From Bacteroidota bacterium (GTDB taxonomy: Bacteria; Bacteroidota; Bacteroidia; Cytophagales; Cyclobacteriaceae), in NCBI GenBank assembly GCA_024643595.1, contig JAHEMS010000145.1, positions 1 through 8,102 on the forward strand: a DNA stretch of 8,102 nucleotides, given 5' to 3'. The notes under the pieces are model-generated. The model saw nothing but the letters and a program-made list of their open reading frames with translations. It was not told the origin of the DNA and did no database searches. Each line of letters opens with the position of its first letter. Position 1 is the stretch's first letter. Positions 7,279 to 8,102 of this stretch are shown piece after piece. The translations under genes and the position numbers were made by a program.

Positions 7279-8102
7279 ATGAGCTCAGCATTAAGATATT
7301 TCTTATTCTCTTCTCTCCTTCAAAAAGAGGGATGGATTACCCCAGCTTATGTGGGTGTGGATGAGAATGGAATCATACACTATTTAAGCCAACAAGCGCC
7401 CATGGAAGCGGCAGCCATTGAGGCAGTTCAAGGAATTGCATTGCCTGGATTTCAAAATGCACACTCACATGCTTTTCAATATGCGATGGCAGGTCTGGCC
7501 GAAAATCATCCATTAGGGGTAGATGATGATTTTTGGACCTGGCGTGAAGCGATGTATCAATGCGCCTTGTCAGTGAATCCTGATCAGGCAGAAGCAATCG
7601 CCGCTATATTGTATGCGGAGATGCTTCGCGTTGGGTATACACAAGTGGCTGAGTTTCATTACTTACATCATGATGAGGAGGGTAAACATTACACGCATCT
7701 CGCTGAAATGGGCGAGCGCATGGTTGCTGCTGCAAAAAATGCAGGGATAAAAATTACGCTGATTCCCGTCTTTTATCAGAACGGCAATTTTGGAATGGAA
7801 CCTCAACTACGACAAAGGAGATTCATCTCTAAATCTACGGATGACTATTTCAAGCTTCTGGAAGCCTCAAAATTAGTAATCAGAAATTATCGAAAAGCCT
7901 CGTTAGGGTTTAGTGTTCACTCGCTTCGTGCAGTAACGCTGCAAGATGTTAAGACAACATTTGATCAAGGTCCAAAAGAATTGCCCTTTCATATTCATGT
8001 TTCAGAACAAAAGAAAGAAGTCACGGATTGCATAAACCATTGTGGTAAGCGGCCGATGCAATGGCTTTTTGATAATTTGCCTGTGGATGAACGTTTTCAT
8101 TT
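7279..8102 (+). CDS. hutF: Formimidoylglutamate deiminase, 3' partial
   Basis: An open frame from the ATG at 7279 runs off the window end, giving 274 complete codons of a protein that is usually about 450 residues. It belongs to the amidohydrolase superfamily: LPGFQNAHSHAFQYAMAGL carries the metal-binding His62-x-His64, and FWTWREAMY and EFHYLHH (His127) are hallmarks of HutF. Using the spacing I recall from the characterised Pseudomonas aeruginosa enzyme, His214 and Arg217 (HSLRAV) fit the substrate-binding pair, His240 the third metal histidine and Glu243 the catalytic acid (HIHVSEQ). The later catalytic histidine and metal-ligand aspartate would fall beyond the window. The enzyme converts N-formimino-L-glutamate to N-formyl-L-glutamate plus ammonia, feeding directly into HutG encoded just upstream. 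The start gives the usual HutF opening (SLLQKEGWITPAYV at about residues 12-25). Confidence 0.95.
   Translation, partial: MSSALRYFLFSSLLQKEGWITPAYVGVDENGIIHYLSQQAPMEAAAIEAVQGIALPGFQNAHSHAFQYAMAGLAENHPLGVDDDFWTWREAMYQCALSVNPDQAEAIAAILYAEMLRVGYTQVAEFHYLHHDEEGKHYTHLAEMGERMVAAAKNAGIKITLIPVFYQNGNFGMEPQLRQRRFISKSTDDYFKLLEASKLVIRNYRKASLGFSVHSLRAVTLQDVKTTFDQGPKELPFHIHVSEQKKEVTDCINHCGKRPMQWLFDNLPVDERFH

Noticed and set aside
7373..7597. 74-residue open frame on the - strand
   Set aside because: It lies entirely inside hutF, whose conserved motifs on the + strand explain the sequence.

Overview
The window looks like chromosomal DNA from a member of the Bacteroidota, probably a Cytophagales-type environmental bacterium (taxonomic inference only). 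The signs are a regulator-propeller/Y_Y_Y sensor protein, lipoproteins with lipoboxes near residue 17, start codons without clear Shine-Dalgarno sequences, AT-leaning coding sequence and a DinB-like protein of a type common in that phylum. All eight genes lie on the + strand with very short gaps, two of them overlapping or nearly so. Gene order suggests one or more operons. There is no RNA gene, mobile element, CRISPR array or long repeat that I can support.

Layout. Bases 1-2260 hold the 3' part of a large periplasmic beta-propeller sensor that ends in a Y_Y_Y domain and three membrane segments, without a kinase or DNA-binding output. Bases 2287-3048 encode a lipoprotein of unknown function with a LolA-like/DUF6503-like look. 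Bases 3061-3576 encode a DinB-fold putative metal enzyme, whose stop overlaps the start of a PBP4-type (S13) D-Ala-D-Ala carboxypeptidase/endopeptidase made as a lipoprotein (3573-4856). An exported NagZ-like family 3 beta-N-acetylhexosaminidase with an added coiled-coil and lysine-rich tail follows (4874-6109). Next is a small membrane-anchored coiled-coil protein (6116-6364). After the largest gap in the window (85 bases) come two histidine-degradation genes: hutG (N-formylglutamate deformylase, 6450-7247) and the start of hutF (formimidoylglutamate deiminase, 7279 to the window end).

How they work together. The PBP4-like enzyme and the NagZ-like enzyme both act on peptidoglycan or its fragments, one on peptide stems and cross-links and the other on N-acetylglucosamine linkages. 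Together with the small coiled-coil protein they form a plausible cell-envelope remodelling cluster. HutF and HutG are consecutive enzymes: HutF converts N-formimino-L-glutamate to N-formyl-L-glutamate and ammonia, and HutG converts that to glutamate and formate. The organism therefore probably uses the five-step, Pseudomonas-type histidine route. Nothing in the sequence links the two modules beyond co-orientation.

No clearly novel system is present. The points most worth a second look are the output-less propeller sensor and the NagZ with an appended coiled coil followed at once by a small anchored coiled-coil protein.
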